The translations under genes and the position numbers were made by a program. The notes under the pieces are model-generated. The model was not told the origin of the DNA. It was given only the letters and a program-made list of their open reading frames with translations, and searched no databases. A stretch of 64,000 nucleotides of DNA, taken from positions 744,001 to 808,000 of the forward strand of contig CALSRS010000001.1 of assembly GCA_943788815.1 (NCBI GenBank), written 5' to 3'. Positions 53,710-63,433 of this stretch are shown piece after piece. Each line of letters opens with the position of its first letter. Within the stretch, counting starts at the first letter, position 1. Source of the stretch: an uncultured Gammaproteobacteria bacterium. GTDB taxonomy: Bacteria > Pseudomonadota > Gammaproteobacteria > Eutrophobiales > Eutrophobiaceae.

Positions 53710-55122
53710 TTATCTATGGCGTAGTAGCATAGGAAGGCTGTTCCCTGGACGTAATGTAAGTCTACTCATTGCTTGAACTTTATGTCCTGCCTTTAGAGAT
53801 AGTTCAAATCGTTGTGCTAATGTAACTATAGTTAGGATAGTTTCGGTCATCCCAAAAGCAAGTCCTGGACATATTCGGGGCCCAATTGCAAAAGGTAAAT
53901 AAGCATATTTATTTGGTTTCGGTGCAATATTTGGATCAAATCGTTCAGGAAAAAAGGAATCTGAATGTGACCAGACATTTGGATTTCTATGCAATAACCA
54001 GGGTGAGACCATAAGTATATCCCCCTTTCTATATGATTCCCCTTCCAGTACGCCATTACGTATAGCCCTGCGAGATAGTATAGGTACTGGTGGGTAAAGT
54101 CGTAATGTCTCTTCAATTATGTATCTCGTATAGCTTAACTTAGATACATCCTCAAATGTTGGAGGACGATTTCCGATGACATTTTCAATCTCATCATATA
54201 ATTTTTTGAGCACACGTGGACTTTTCGATAGATTTAACCAAGTCCAGGCCAAGGTATTTGCGGTTGTCTCATGACCTGCCATAAAAATGACAATTGCTTC
54301 ATTACGAATTGCTTTCCGTGTGAGATATCTACCGTCCTCTGATTTAGCTTCAAATAAGCGTGCAATCATTGCATCACTACAAATATTTTTTAAATTATTC
54401 TGCTCATGAATTTCTATTATAGAATCTACGACAGTATGTATTCTTTTTAATGGTTTTCTTATTCTTCCGCGATAAACTCTAGGGAACCAGTCTGGAAATC
54501 CAAACATTGACAATAAATCAGTCTGGTGTACATTTTCTTGATATTCTTTAAATCCTGCAACGATTTCAGAAGTGTACTGACGTCCAAGTTTATGACCAAA
54601 TACAGTTCGGGATATAATTTCTGCTGTAAGTTCTGCCATTTCAAATAATATATCTATCTCATCACCATTTTTTCTCTTACACCAACTGTCTCCCCATTCT
54701 TGTATGGTCTCGCACATGATTGGAGCAAAGTTACTTACTTTATTAGCATGCACAATAGGCGCAACCGCCGCACGACGTGTTTTCCATAGTTCTCCATAAC
54801 TTATAAAAAGACCATCATCTAATAATGGCTTCAGTGCTTGTTCCATCTGGGCAGTTTTCTGCTGAAATATTTCGTGCTGCGTAATAAAAGCCTCTTGAAC
54901 AAGATCAGGTGTATTACAAAGTATCAGCTCTCTACATAGGATTCTAAGTCGCCCATATCTGCGCTTATAATCATTTTCATCGAATATAGAAAGTAAATTA
55001 CTACGATATAAGGGCAGTAATTCAAGCAGGCTCCTTTGGGATTTTGCTCGTTTTGGAAATGGTGGGATATAACTTTGTACTCCACCCTCAATTTCTAAAA
55101 CAAGATTATCGTCTAATTTCAT
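53710..55122 (-). CDS. cytochrome P450
   Basis: A 470-residue soluble P450. Oxygen-binding I-helix AGHETTANTLAW, K-helix ExxR in IIEETLRLYPP, and heme loop PFAIGPRICPGLAFG with the thiolate Cys near residue 418. The style is that of bacterial P450s close to CYP110/eukaryote-like fatty-acid hydroxylases. No ferredoxin or reductase is adjacent. Low GC relative to the surrounding core genes and divergent from a condensation-like acyltransferase gene. Confidence 0.93.
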   Translation of the reverse strand: MKLDDNLVLEIEGGVQSYIPPFPKRAKSQRSLLELLPLYRSNLLSIFDENDYKRRYGRLRILCRELILCNTPDLVQEAFITQHEIFQQKTAQMEQALKPLLDDGLFISYGELWKTRRAAVAPIVHANKVSNFAPIMCETIQEWGDSWCKRKNGDEIDILFEMAELTAEIISRTVFGHKLGRQYTSEIVAGFKEYQENVHQTDLLSMFGFPDWFPRVYRGRIRKPLKRIHTVVDSIIEIHEQNNLKNICSDAMIARLFEAKSEDGRYLTRKAIRNEAIVIFMAGHETTANTLAWTWLNLSKSPRVLKKLYDEIENVIGNRPPTFEDVSKLSYTRYIIEETLRLYPPVPILSRRAIRNGVLEGESYRKGDILMVSPWLLHRNPNVWSHSDSFFPERFDPNIAPKPNKYAYLPFAIGPRICPGLAFGMTETILTIVTLAQRFELSLKAGHKVQAMSRLTLRPGNSLPMLLRHR

Positions 55123-55275
55123 TTTTGTTATATAAACCTGACACTAAATTAAACATAGTAGGATGATAAGATTTTATCTTTATTAAGTAAAAAACGATAA
55201 CATAAGTAGTATTAATATTATAAAAATGATTTTAATCATTTATATTCTTAAACTTATTATGGTGATTTCCGTTAG

Positions 55276-56319
55276 ATGGTTAAAAATTTGAATGAAATTG
55301 ATACAGTTGGTAGGTGGTTTATAGAGTTTGAAAAGCGTAATGAATGCTGCGATGGTATTTTTGGCATTTATGACTCAAATAACTGCATACCACAAATTAG
55401 ACTTTATCCTCATGCAAGATACGATGGATATTCTGTAATGAATGAATATCTTAGGGAACTTGGGGAGAAAGACCTACCAGATCATCTGAAAAATACAACG
55501 AGCAGAAAAATGCCAAGTTTGTATAAACAGGTGATTTTATTTTTTAAATTCTTAACAACATTACCTCTTCGCCCTCACTCACGAAAAATGAAACTAAAAA
55601 TAAATGGGTGGCCGAAAAATCCTTTGGCAACTAAAAGAGAGAGGATAGCCTGGAGAATTTTTGACAAATATGACTCAGAGAAAATTCTCGCATTTTCAAA
55701 AAAAAATAATTCAACACTAAACTCACATCTAATTGCAAAATTAATTAACAGTATTAACCCAATATGGGCTAATAAAAAAAATAAAATTATTGCTGGCGTT
55801 ACCGTTTCATTACATAAGAATTTAGGCTTTGATCCAAAACCAGGCAATAAGTTTTCTACTATCGATATTTGGTTAGATGAATCTACCTCTCCTTATGACA
55901 TAAATCTTAAAATAAAAAATAATCTTAAACGTCGTATGCATATTGCCTCCTGGATTAGTTATCATTTACCAAAATATATTGGGTCATGGTTTTATGGATA
56001 TTTTCTTTTAATGATCGATTTTGTTCAGAATAGAAACATCGTATTTACTAATGTAGGCAAATGGGAAGCTGGCTCCGGAAAATCTATATTTTTGATCCCC
56101 CCAGTTTTTCACCATAATCCGATTAGTATCGGTGTTATTACATGGGAAGAAAAACTTTCAATAGCGATACAATTCCATCCACATCTAGAAATAGATTTAG
56201 ATAGTATTGAGAATATTATCGAAAACTGGTCAAAAGAACTCTTATGCAAAGATGCCATTCAATATATTGAATCATCACGAAACATTAATGATCTAAATAT
56301 TATGGATATAGATTTATAG
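55276..56319 (+). CDS. condensation/acyltransferase-superfamily protein
   Basis: A 347-residue AT-rich gene. The motif HARYDGYSVMNEYLRELG near residues 46-63 fits the H-x3-D-G active site of CoA-dependent acyltransferases and peptide-synthetase condensation domains; the C-terminal NIVFTNVGKWEAGSG resembles the second-half bridging region. It is too short for a full wax-ester synthase (about 450 residues), so I leave the substrate open. Divergent from the P450 with 153 bp of very AT-rich DNA between; the pair may build or modify a lipid-like compound. Confidence 0.6.
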   Translation: MVKNLNEIDTVGRWFIEFEKRNECCDGIFGIYDSNNCIPQIRLYPHARYDGYSVMNEYLRELGEKDLPDHLKNTTSRKMPSLYKQVILFFKFLTTLPLRPHSRKMKLKINGWPKNPLATKRERIAWRIFDKYDSEKILAFSKKNNSTLNSHLIAKLINSINPIWANKKNKIIAGVTVSLHKNLGFDPKPGNKFSTIDIWLDESTSPYDINLKIKNNLKRRMHIASWISYHLPKYIGSWFYGYFLLMIDFVQNRNIVFTNVGKWEAGSGKSIFLIPPVFHHNPISIGVITWEEKLSIAIQFHPHLEIDLDSIENIIENWSKELLCKDAIQYIESSRNINDLNIMDIDL

Positions 56320-56417
56320 CTTAATCTAACCTTTTAGCTTCTAAGAAAATTTCGCAATAAGAAAATTCAGTGTATGTCCGCTTTTTTGCCACTTCAACCG
56401 GTCGATCAGAAGCATTA

Positions 56418-57815
56418 TTACACTTTCCCAGACTCATCAAACCACGCCAGCTTTTCTCTTAAGTTCACAACATCACCTATGATCATCATGGAAGGAGGCT
56501 TAATGTCTTCTTGATCAATGATATCTGGCAAGGTTTTTAGTGAGCCAGTAAAGGTACGCTGTTCAGTAGTTGTTCCCTGTTGAATAATGGCGACCGGTGT
56601 ATCAATATTCATCCCGTGTTCAATCAAAGACTCGCATAATACCTTTGCTGCACCCACTCCCATATACACTGCTATGGTCTGTCCAGGTTGTATCAATGAC
56701 TGCCAGTTTAGATCAAGTTTACCTTCCTTTAGATGACCCGTGATAAAAACACAGGACTGGGCATAGTTTCTGTGTGTCAGTGGAATTCCAGCGTAGCTTG
56801 CACAGCCGGTCGCCGCTGTGATGCCAGGCACGACCTGAAAGCTAATACCCACCTCAGCAAGTTTGTCTATTTCTTCACCGCCTCTGCCGAATATAAACGG
56901 ATCACCGCCTTTTAATCTTAAGACCCTTTTTCCCTCTCTGGCGAGTTTAATCATTAGATCATTAATTTCATCCTGGGTCATGGAATGTTGGTCACTTTTC
57001 TTACCCACAAATATCCTATCGGCATCTTTTCTTGCGAGTGCGACAATTGCCGGCGCCACCAGTCGGTCATACAACACGACGTCGGTCTGTTGCATTAGGC
57101 GTAATGCACGAAACGTTAACAGGTCCGGATCGCCTGGACCACCGCCGACAAGATAGACCTCGCCTTGTCTATCCGAATTTTCATTTGGATTGCTTATTTT
57201 CTGTTTGAGTATGGATAGTGCTTTATCTTCATGACCACTGAACAACAATTCAGCAACCGGCCCTTGTAAAATAGATTCCCAAAACCGCCGCCTTTGAGTT
57301 TGATTTGGTATTTTTTCCTTTACTTCTTTCCTGACTGATTTCATCATGCTTGCCAGTTTTCCATAGGCACTTGGGATCATTGTCTCCAGTCGCGAACGTA
57401 GCAATCTCGCCAGGACAGGTGATGCGCCTCCTGTTGATATGGCAATTTGGACTGGGTCACGGTTCACAACGGAAGGCATAATAAAACTGCATAGCTCTGG
57501 GTTGTCCACGACATTGACAGGAATATTTCGCTGTTGGGCATCAGTTGATACTCTTTTATTTAGTTCTGCATCATTGGTCGCGGCTATGACCAGCACACAA
57601 CTATCAAGCTGTGACTTTTCATACTCCGTTGCCAGAATAACTAGCTGGCCAGACTGGACTAACGCCTCAATTTCCGGATTTAATTCCCTGGCGACAATTA
57701 AAATCCGCGCATTGGTAGATATAAGTGAAGAAATTTTACGAGCTGCAACATCACCCCCTCCAACAACCAGGCAGTTTTTGTCTTCCAGCTTCAAAAATAT
57801 CGGGAGAAATTTCAT
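56418..57815 (-). CDS. cysG: siroheme synthase CysG
   Basis: A 465-residue fusion. N-terminal precorrin-2 dehydrogenase/ferrochelatase (FLKLEDKNCLVVGGGDVAAR at the start, ISTGGASPVLARLLR) and C-terminal uroporphyrinogen-III methyltransferase (EVYLVGGGPGDPDLLTFRAL, VLRLKGGDPFIFGRGGEE, GITAATGCASYAGIPLTHR). It makes siroheme for sulfite and nitrite reductases. Single gene. Confidence 0.96.
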   Translation of the reverse strand: MKFLPIFLKLEDKNCLVVGGGDVAARKISSLISTNARILIVARELNPEIEALVQSGQLVILATEYEKSQLDSCVLVIAATNDAELNKRVSTDAQQRNIPVNVVDNPELCSFIMPSVVNRDPVQIAISTGGASPVLARLLRSRLETMIPSAYGKLASMMKSVRKEVKEKIPNQTQRRRFWESILQGPVAELLFSGHEDKALSILKQKISNPNENSDRQGEVYLVGGGPGDPDLLTFRALRLMQQTDVVLYDRLVAPAIVALARKDADRIFVGKKSDQHSMTQDEINDLMIKLAREGKRVLRLKGGDPFIFGRGGEEIDKLAEVGISFQVVPGITAATGCASYAGIPLTHRNYAQSCVFITGHLKEGKLDLNWQSLIQPGQTIAVYMGVGAAKVLCESLIEHGMNIDTPVAIIQQGTTTEQRTFTGSLKTLPDIIDQEDIKPPSMMIIGDVVNLREKLAWFDESGKV

Positions 57816-57948
57816 AGTTTTATTTTACCTTATAATGCTTTGTAATTAGTGTGAAATAGTTAAACCTTGTATTTGTTAAAACAACGTACAATAAGCTCAA
57901 CGAAACCAGCTCCACTAAAAAACAGAATTAGATGTATAAAAAGATCGT

Positions 57949-59181
57949 ATGAACCAACGAAATGTATTAATTACTCTATTTTTTCTGACCATCTATCAGC
58001 AGCCGGTTTACGCCCAACTGACGGACAAACTGGATATACGCGGAAATATTCAAGCCCAGGCATTCTTAAATAATAGTTCAACTAACTGGTATCGAGGGGG
58101 CTTTGCGAAACTTCGCTATGACGAAGATGCATTTCCAGTCCAACTGGGTAACGCGGCCTTACATACTGACTTTCGGATTAGCGATACCTTTTGGCTACGC
58201 AGTCTGGTGACTGCCTATTCCTATCCTGATTTTGATCCCAATCTGGTTGAAGCCTATTTTCAATACCGACCACTACCCCGCGGTAAATTCAGGTTTCGTA
58301 CCAAAACAGGGGCCTTCCATCTCCCGCTCTCCCTGGAAAATCGGGGTATAGGCTGGAATAGTGTTTACAGTACGACTCCTTCCGTGATCAATGCCTGGGT
58401 AGGTGAAGAATTACGTGTCATCGGCGGTGAAATTGATATCCAATTCCCAGGGAGGCAACGTGGTTCAGCCCACAGTTTTGGTGTTACTGGTGGAATATTT
58501 GGCTTTAACGATGGTGCCGGGACCATAATTGCCTACCGGGGATGGGCTCCCCATGACCGGCAAACGGGTCTGGGAGACTATTTAAAATTGATACCAGAAT
58601 TTCCCGGACAAGACAGAAAATTTGAACCATTTCGAGAGATTGATGACCGACCAGGATATTATATAGCCGGTTCCTGGTCGTACCTGGACCAGGTTGATTT
58701 TAAATTCATGCATTACGACAACCGTGCTGATCCATCAGCTTTTCGAAACAGACAGATTGCCTGGCATACGGTTTTTGAACATGCCTCGTTACAAATAAAT
58801 TTTACAGGAAGTATTCGCTTATTATCACAATATATGACGGGAGACACCCAGATTAATAATCTGAACTCAGGGTTTCGAAGCAATGTGGATTTTGAGTCCT
58901 GGTATATCTTAATTAGCAAAGTGATTAATAAACACCGCCTCAGCGCCAGATATGAATATTTCAATACCGATGACCTTGATGCTTTTCTTACGTCTATCCA
59001 TAACAGCAATGAAACTGGATGGGCATGGATGCTAGCCTATCATTATCAACTGCGTGCAAATTTGAAGCTTGGCCTTGAATGGCTACAAATTAAAACGAAC
59101 AGAGAAACGCGGCTAAATATTGAAGGCATACCCTCTGAAACAGAAAACCAGTTATTATTGAATATAAATTTTAATTTCTAA
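57949..59181 (+). CDS. outer-membrane beta-barrel protein of the cupredoxin-cyclase cluster
   Basis: A 410-residue protein with signal peptide (TLFFLTIYQQPVYAQ-like end at QQPVYAQ) and alternating hydrophobic beta strands ending in NINFNF, with the C-terminal aromatic residue that BAM recognises. No known porin family by sequence. Strands such as FRFRTKTGAFHLPLS and SGFRSNVDFESWYILISK are typical of barrel proteins. The next gene begins 6 bp later. Probably a channel or a partner of the exported cupredoxin-like protein. Confidence 0.7.
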   Translation: MNQRNVLITLFFLTIYQQPVYAQLTDKLDIRGNIQAQAFLNNSSTNWYRGGFAKLRYDEDAFPVQLGNAALHTDFRISDTFWLRSLVTAYSYPDFDPNLVEAYFQYRPLPRGKFRFRTKTGAFHLPLSLENRGIGWNSVYSTTPSVINAWVGEELRVIGGEIDIQFPGRQRGSAHSFGVTGGIFGFNDGAGTIIAYRGWAPHDRQTGLGDYLKLIPEFPGQDRKFEPFREIDDRPGYYIAGSWSYLDQVDFKFMHYDNRADPSAFRNRQIAWHTVFEHASLQINFTGSIRLLSQYMTGDTQINNLNSGFRSNVDFESWYILISKVINKHRLSARYEYFNTDDLDAFLTSIHNSNETGWAWMLAYHYQLRANLKLGLEWLQIKTNRETRLNIEGIPSETENQLLLNINFNF

Positions 59182-59187
59182 AATCGT

Positions 59188-59838
59188 ATGACATTAAAAA
59201 GAACAATTGTAATCATGATTTTCATCTGCCTGGTAGACTTTGCCCAGGCAGATTCCTTAAGTGTCAAGGTAACTAACGCTTCCGGTCAGGCAGTAAAAGA
59301 TGCCATTGTCTATTTGCAACCCAAAAGCGCGATGAATGTTAGCGAAGTATCAGCTATAGAAATTGAACAAAAAAATAAGTTGTTTAACCCCTTCATTAGT
59401 GTAATCCCGACAGGCACAATCGCAACATTCCCCAATCATGATGGCATTGGTCACCATGTTTATTCATTTTCTAAATCAAAAACATTTGAATTGCCACTTT
59501 CTGAAGAGGAACTATCCCAGAAAATATTGTTTGATAAGCCAGGTGTCGTCACTATCGGGTGTAATATCCATGACTGGATGGTGGCCTACATCTATATCGT
59601 TGATACACCCTATTTCGCAAAGACAAATAGTACGGGTTTGGCGAATCTAGAAAATATTACACCGGGTGAATATGAATTACATATTTGGCATCCTGGCAGT
59701 ATTATCAATAAAGATTCAGTCAGCAACATAACCATAGCTCAGAGTCAGATAACTCAAGAGGCATTTACCCTGGATATACGTCCTGATTATTTCTGGAAAC
59801 CGGCACCACCTCCAGATTTAGAACAACAGGAATATTGA
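59188..59838 (+). CDS. exported cupredoxin-like protein (methylamine-utilization-protein type)
   Basis: A 216-residue periplasmic protein with signal peptide (FICLVDFAQADS). The mature part has a copper-site-like pair: FPNHDGIGHHVYSFS and, 60 residues on, TIGCNIHDWMVAYIYI, matching His and Cys-His-Met-like ligands of plastocyanin-type folds. The C-terminal ITPGEYELHIWHPG is a carboxypeptidase-regulatory-like tail. Databases often label such proteins methylamine utilization protein; there is no methylamine dehydrogenase here. It likely binds copper and may sense or carry electrons. Confidence 0.75.
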   Translation: MTLKRTIVIMIFICLVDFAQADSLSVKVTNASGQAVKDAIVYLQPKSAMNVSEVSAIEIEQKNKLFNPFISVIPTGTIATFPNHDGIGHHVYSFSKSKTFELPLSEEELSQKILFDKPGVVTIGCNIHDWMVAYIYIVDTPYFAKTNSTGLANLENITPGEYELHIWHPGSIINKDSVSNITIAQSQITQEAFTLDIRPDYFWKPAPPPDLEQQEY

Positions 59839-61538
59839 GTCCATTGCCTCAGTTTAAAAGCTTTCGTAGCCGGATCTTAAGTTTTTTCCTTGGGTTAATT
59901 ATCGTCATTCAGGTCAGTTCGCTGTATTTTGTAGATTATGCCAATACGCAAAATGCAAGGGTACTAGTTGGTGAAGCACTGAATGCAACTGCACAATCCT
60001 TCAGAAACCAGATCCTGACAAGAAATATTGGATTGACACAGGCCGGGCGCCTGTTGTCTGGTGATTTAGCATTTAAAACAGCATATGCATCAGGCAGCAC
60101 AGGAACAATTTCAACTGCGCTGGACAATCACCGACGTCGTGTAAGTGCGAACCTGATGTTTCTGTTATCCATCGAAGGCAAGCTGGTTGCGTCCAGCGGC
60201 AGCAATACTGAATTTTTTAAATCTGCTGATGGCATGTTTTACTTCCCCGAATTTATTAACAATGCAATATTAAATGGCGAGGCATCGGGCCTGGTTTCAA
60301 TTGATAATGAAATATACAGCTTGATTGCCGTCCCCTTATTAACTCCTGTCCCTACTGCCTGGATTGTGTTGGGTTTTCAGATAGATGATGAATTGATCAA
60401 AGAACTCCAATCAGAGAGTCACTCTCATATTTCACTTCTGACAAACAGAGAGGGAAATTGGGAAATCGGAATTTCAACCTTGTCTACTGAAGAACAAAAA
60501 ATATTAGCTGAAAATCTTGGAATGAAGAATGCAATAATAGGTAAAACCTTTGACCTGGCATCCAGCAGCGCCACTTTTTTTACTTTTATAGAAGCCTTAC
60601 CTTCGTCTGGCAACTCCTCCATATATGCCATTTTGCAACGTAATAGTAATGATGCACTTGCACCCTATTATCGTCTGCGCTTGATATTAATTGCTTTATT
60701 AATAGCGGCACTGATTATCAGTATTGTGGCGGGCGGGGCAATCGCAAGCAGTGTCACTCGCCCGGTACGGTCTCTTGTGCATCTTGCTGGCCAGATCCAA
60801 AAAGGTGAATATCAAAATAAAATAGATTTGTATCAGAAAGACGAACTTGGTCAATTGGCCAGCGCGTTTAATGATATGTCTAATGGCCTATATGAAAGAG
60901 ACAAGGTTAGAAACTTGCTGGGCAAAGTCATTTCCCCTGAAATTGCAGAAGAGTTGATAAACAAGGATGTGAAACTGGGCGGAGAGGAAAAGGAAATGAC
61001 CATCCTATTTACTGATCTTAGAAATTTCACTGGCATGAGTGAAAAGCGCCCACCAGCTGAAGTACTTTCATTGCTAAACGAATACCTAACCCGTATGACC
61101 GGGATTATTGATAAGTATGGAGGTGTGGTTGATAAGTATATCGGTGATGCCATCATGGCCCTGTTTGGTGCGCCTTTAGACTTGCCTGAACATGCTCAAA
61201 AGGCTGTCAGATGTGCCATAGAAATGAACACCGCCCTTATTCAGCTAAACCATGACTTTGAAAAAAAAGGCCTGCCTACGCTTGAAATGGGAATTGGGAT
61301 CAACACCGGGAATGTAGTGGTTGGAAACATGGGTTCCAGGGACAGGTTAAATTACACGGTAATTGGTGATAATGTAAACCTCGCTGCCCGTCTGGAATCC
61401 ATTACCAAGGAGTATCAAGTACCTATCATTGTTAGTGAAGCGACGCGGCTCCAATCAGGGCAGATTAATTTCAAAAATCTTGGTCGAATCAAGGTAAAAG
61501 GCAAGCAAGATCAAGTCACTATTTATACACCAACTTAA
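59835..61538 (+). CDS. membrane-bound class III adenylate/guanylate cyclase
   Basis: A 567-residue protein: TM1 (ILSFFLGLIIVIQVSSLYFV), a periplasmic domain (residues about 35-275, resembling dCache/double-sensor domains), TM2 (LILIALLIAALIISIVAGGA), HAMP (SVTRPVRSLVHLAGQIQKGE), and a cyclase domain. Metal-binding Asp are in ILFTDLRNFTGMSE and KYIGDAIMALFGAP; substrate region LNYTVIGDNVNLAARLES. The start is a TTG overlapping the cupredoxin stop (TTGA), so it is translationally coupled. It probably senses something presented by the two exported proteins upstream. Confidence 0.93.
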   Translation: MSPLPQFKSFRSRILSFFLGLIIVIQVSSLYFVDYANTQNARVLVGEALNATAQSFRNQILTRNIGLTQAGRLLSGDLAFKTAYASGSTGTISTALDNHRRRVSANLMFLLSIEGKLVASSGSNTEFFKSADGMFYFPEFINNAILNGEASGLVSIDNEIYSLIAVPLLTPVPTAWIVLGFQIDDELIKELQSESHSHISLLTNREGNWEIGISTLSTEEQKILAENLGMKNAIIGKTFDLASSSATFFTFIEALPSSGNSSIYAILQRNSNDALAPYYRLRLILIALLIAALIISIVAGGAIASSVTRPVRSLVHLAGQIQKGEYQNKIDLYQKDELGQLASAFNDMSNGLYERDKVRNLLGKVISPEIAEELINKDVKLGGEEKEMTILFTDLRNFTGMSEKRPPAEVLSLLNEYLTRMTGIIDKYGGVVDKYIGDAIMALFGAPLDLPEHAQKAVRCAIEMNTALIQLNHDFEKKGLPTLEMGIGINTGNVVVGNMGSRDRLNYTVIGDNVNLAARLESITKEYQVPIIVSEATRLQSGQINFKNLGRIKVKGKQDQVTIYTPT

Positions 61539-61551
61539 CGCCTTACCCGAC

Positions 61552-62121
61552 TTAAGCCTTGGGAAGCGTCACACCCTTTTGTCCCTGATATTTACCTCCC
61601 CTGTCCTTATATGAGGTTTCACAGACTTCATCAGACTCAAAAAAGATTACCTGGGCAACACCTTCATTGGCATAAATTTTTGCAGGCAGCGTTGTCGTGT
61701 TGGAAAACTCAAGGGTAACGTGGCCTTCCCATTCCGGTTCTAGCGGTGTGACATTGACTATAATTCCGCATCGGGCATAGGTGGACTTACCAAGACATAT
61801 GGTCAAGATGTTTCTGGGGATTCTGAAATATTCAACTGTGCGTGCAAGTGCAAAAGAATTTGGTGGGATGATACAAACATCTGAATCTTGATTCACAAAA
61901 CTATTGGAATCAAAATTCTTGGGGTCAACAATAGCTGAATTTATATTGGTAAATATCCTGAACTCACTAGCGCAACGCACATCATATCCGTAGCTGGAAG
62001 TCCCGTATGAGATTAATTTTTGATCGTCTTTTTGTTTGATTTGCTGTGGTTCAAACGGCTCAATTAATCCGTGTTCCTTGGCCATTCTCCTTATCCATTT
62101 ATCTGATTTTACGCTCATCAA
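61552..62121 (-). CDS. dcd: dCTP deaminase
   Basis: A 189-residue trimeric enzyme: [37 protein letters not shown] and the C-terminal [17 protein letters not shown]. The catalytic Glu lies in [18 protein letters not shown]. It converts dCTP to dUTP for thymidylate synthesis. Alternative starts are ATG 62121 and 62118. Confidence 0.97.
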   Translation of the reverse strand: MMSVKSDKWIRRMAKEHGLIEPFEPQQIKQKDDQKLISYGTSSYGYDVRCASEFRIFTNINSAIVDPKNFDSNSFVNQDSDVCIIPPNSFALARTVEYFRIPRNILTICLGKSTYARCGIIVNVTPLEPEWEGHVTLEFSNTTTLPAKIYANEGVAQVIFFESDEVCETSYKDRGGKYQGQKGVTLPKA

Positions 62122-62216
62122 TATTTACCTTTTATAACAATTTTTAAACGAATTTAACTATTTTAATCACTATGAAGTTAATGCTTATCAAACACTCAAC
62201 ACACTGAATTACTGTG

Positions 62217-63350
62217 TTAGCTATTTTCTACTACAATCTTTGGAAACTTGCTACTATAGTCCCGAGATTTTTTTGCTAATATTGCCGCAGCTTTACGCGC
62301 AATTACTCTGTAAGACTCTGTAATTGGGGAATCCGGAAAAGTCGCAACGGTAGGTTTACCTTCATCCACACCTTTTCTGATTGACGTATCTAACGGTAAT
62401 TTCCCCAGTAGCGCAACATCGTATTGCTCTGCCATTGAATTGCCCCCTCCCTCGCCAAAAATATGATCTTCATGACCGCATTCGCTGCAAATATGGGTAC
62501 TCATGTTTTCGACTATACCGAGGACCGAAACTTCGACTTTTTCAAACATTCGCAATGCCTTTCTTGCATCCAGTAATGCAATGTCCTGGGGAGTAGTCAC
62601 GATTATGGCACCACTGACAGGTATCTTTTGACACAGAGTTAATTGAATGTCACCGGTCCCAGGCGGCAAGTCAATAATCAAATAATCCAGATCAGACCAG
62701 TTGGTGTCTCCCAATAGTTGCTCCAGAGCGGACGTCACCATAGGGCCTCGCCATATCATCGGTGTCTCTTCATCTATCAGATAACCAATAGACATACTCT
62801 GAATGCCGTAACTAACATTTGGTTCAAGCTTTTTGCCATCTGTTGATTCAGGTTTCATAAAACATCCAAGCATTCTGGGTTGGCTAGGCCCATAGATATC
62901 TGCATCCAGTATCCCGACGCTGGCACCCTCGGCCTGTAATGCCAATGCAAGATTAATTGCCGTGGTAGATTTACCCACGCCACCTTTGCCAGATGCTATG
63001 GCTATGGTGTTTTTTACACCGGGTAGGGGTTTGACTCCTTTTTGTACGGCATGGGAAACAATATTGGAGGAGATGTCAACATTGACAAACTTATTTCCCA
63101 AATTAGGTGTAATGACCTCAAGGATTTTTTGCCTGAGATCCTCTGCATAGCCAAGCATGGGATAACCCAATTCCAAGGATATAGTCACCTTATCATCAGT
63201 TTGCTCGACATTTTTTATTGCATTTGCACTTAGTAAATCCTGCTCTAGATTATCATCGACAACTTTTTGCAGGGCTGCATTAATTTCTTCATTGGTCATA
63301 TGTGACATTTCTTTACCATCTGTATGTAACTGTGGTGGATCATACCGCAT
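62217..63350 (-). CDS. apbC: iron-sulfur cluster carrier ApbC (Mrp/NBP35 family)
   Basis: Up to 377 residues; N-terminal MIP18-like domain (residues about 20-110) and P-loop ATPase with deviant Walker [16 protein letters not shown]. Switch region [20 protein letters not shown] and Cys pair [10 protein letters not shown]. It binds and delivers Fe-S clusters. The frame opens at 63350, but ATG 63308 or 63299 (MTNEEIN) may be the true start. Divergent from metG, as in Enterobacteria. Confidence 0.95.
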   Translation of the reverse strand: MRYDPPQLHTDGKEMSHMTNEEINAALQKVVDDNLEQDLLSANAIKNVEQTDDKVTISLELGYPMLGYAEDLRQKILEVITPNLGNKFVNVDISSNIVSHAVQKGVKPLPGVKNTIAIASGKGGVGKSTTAINLALALQAEGASVGILDADIYGPSQPRMLGCFMKPESTDGKKLEPNVSYGIQSMSIGYLIDEETPMIWRGPMVTSALEQLLGDTNWSDLDYLIIDLPPGTGDIQLTLCQKIPVSGAIIVTTPQDIALLDARKALRMFEKVEVSVLGIVENMSTHICSECGHEDHIFGEGGGNSMAEQYDVALLGKLPLDTSIRKGVDEGKPTVATFPDSPITESYRVIARKAAAILAKKSRDYSSKFPKIVVENS

Positions 63351-63433
63351 TATACTCTCTAATTTCAGATGCTTGCTTAAAGAGATTCAACTTTCGTGTA
63401 AACTACCCCCCTGATTTTCAAATCGAAATTACA

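Noticed and set aside
53710-56319. Full secondary-metabolite cluster
   Set aside because: No polyketide, peptide or terpene synthase is nearby; only a P450 and one acyltransferase-like gene.
59188-59838. Part of a methylamine utilization pathway
   Set aside because: No mau structural genes are present; the label is only a family name for cupredoxin-like exported proteins.
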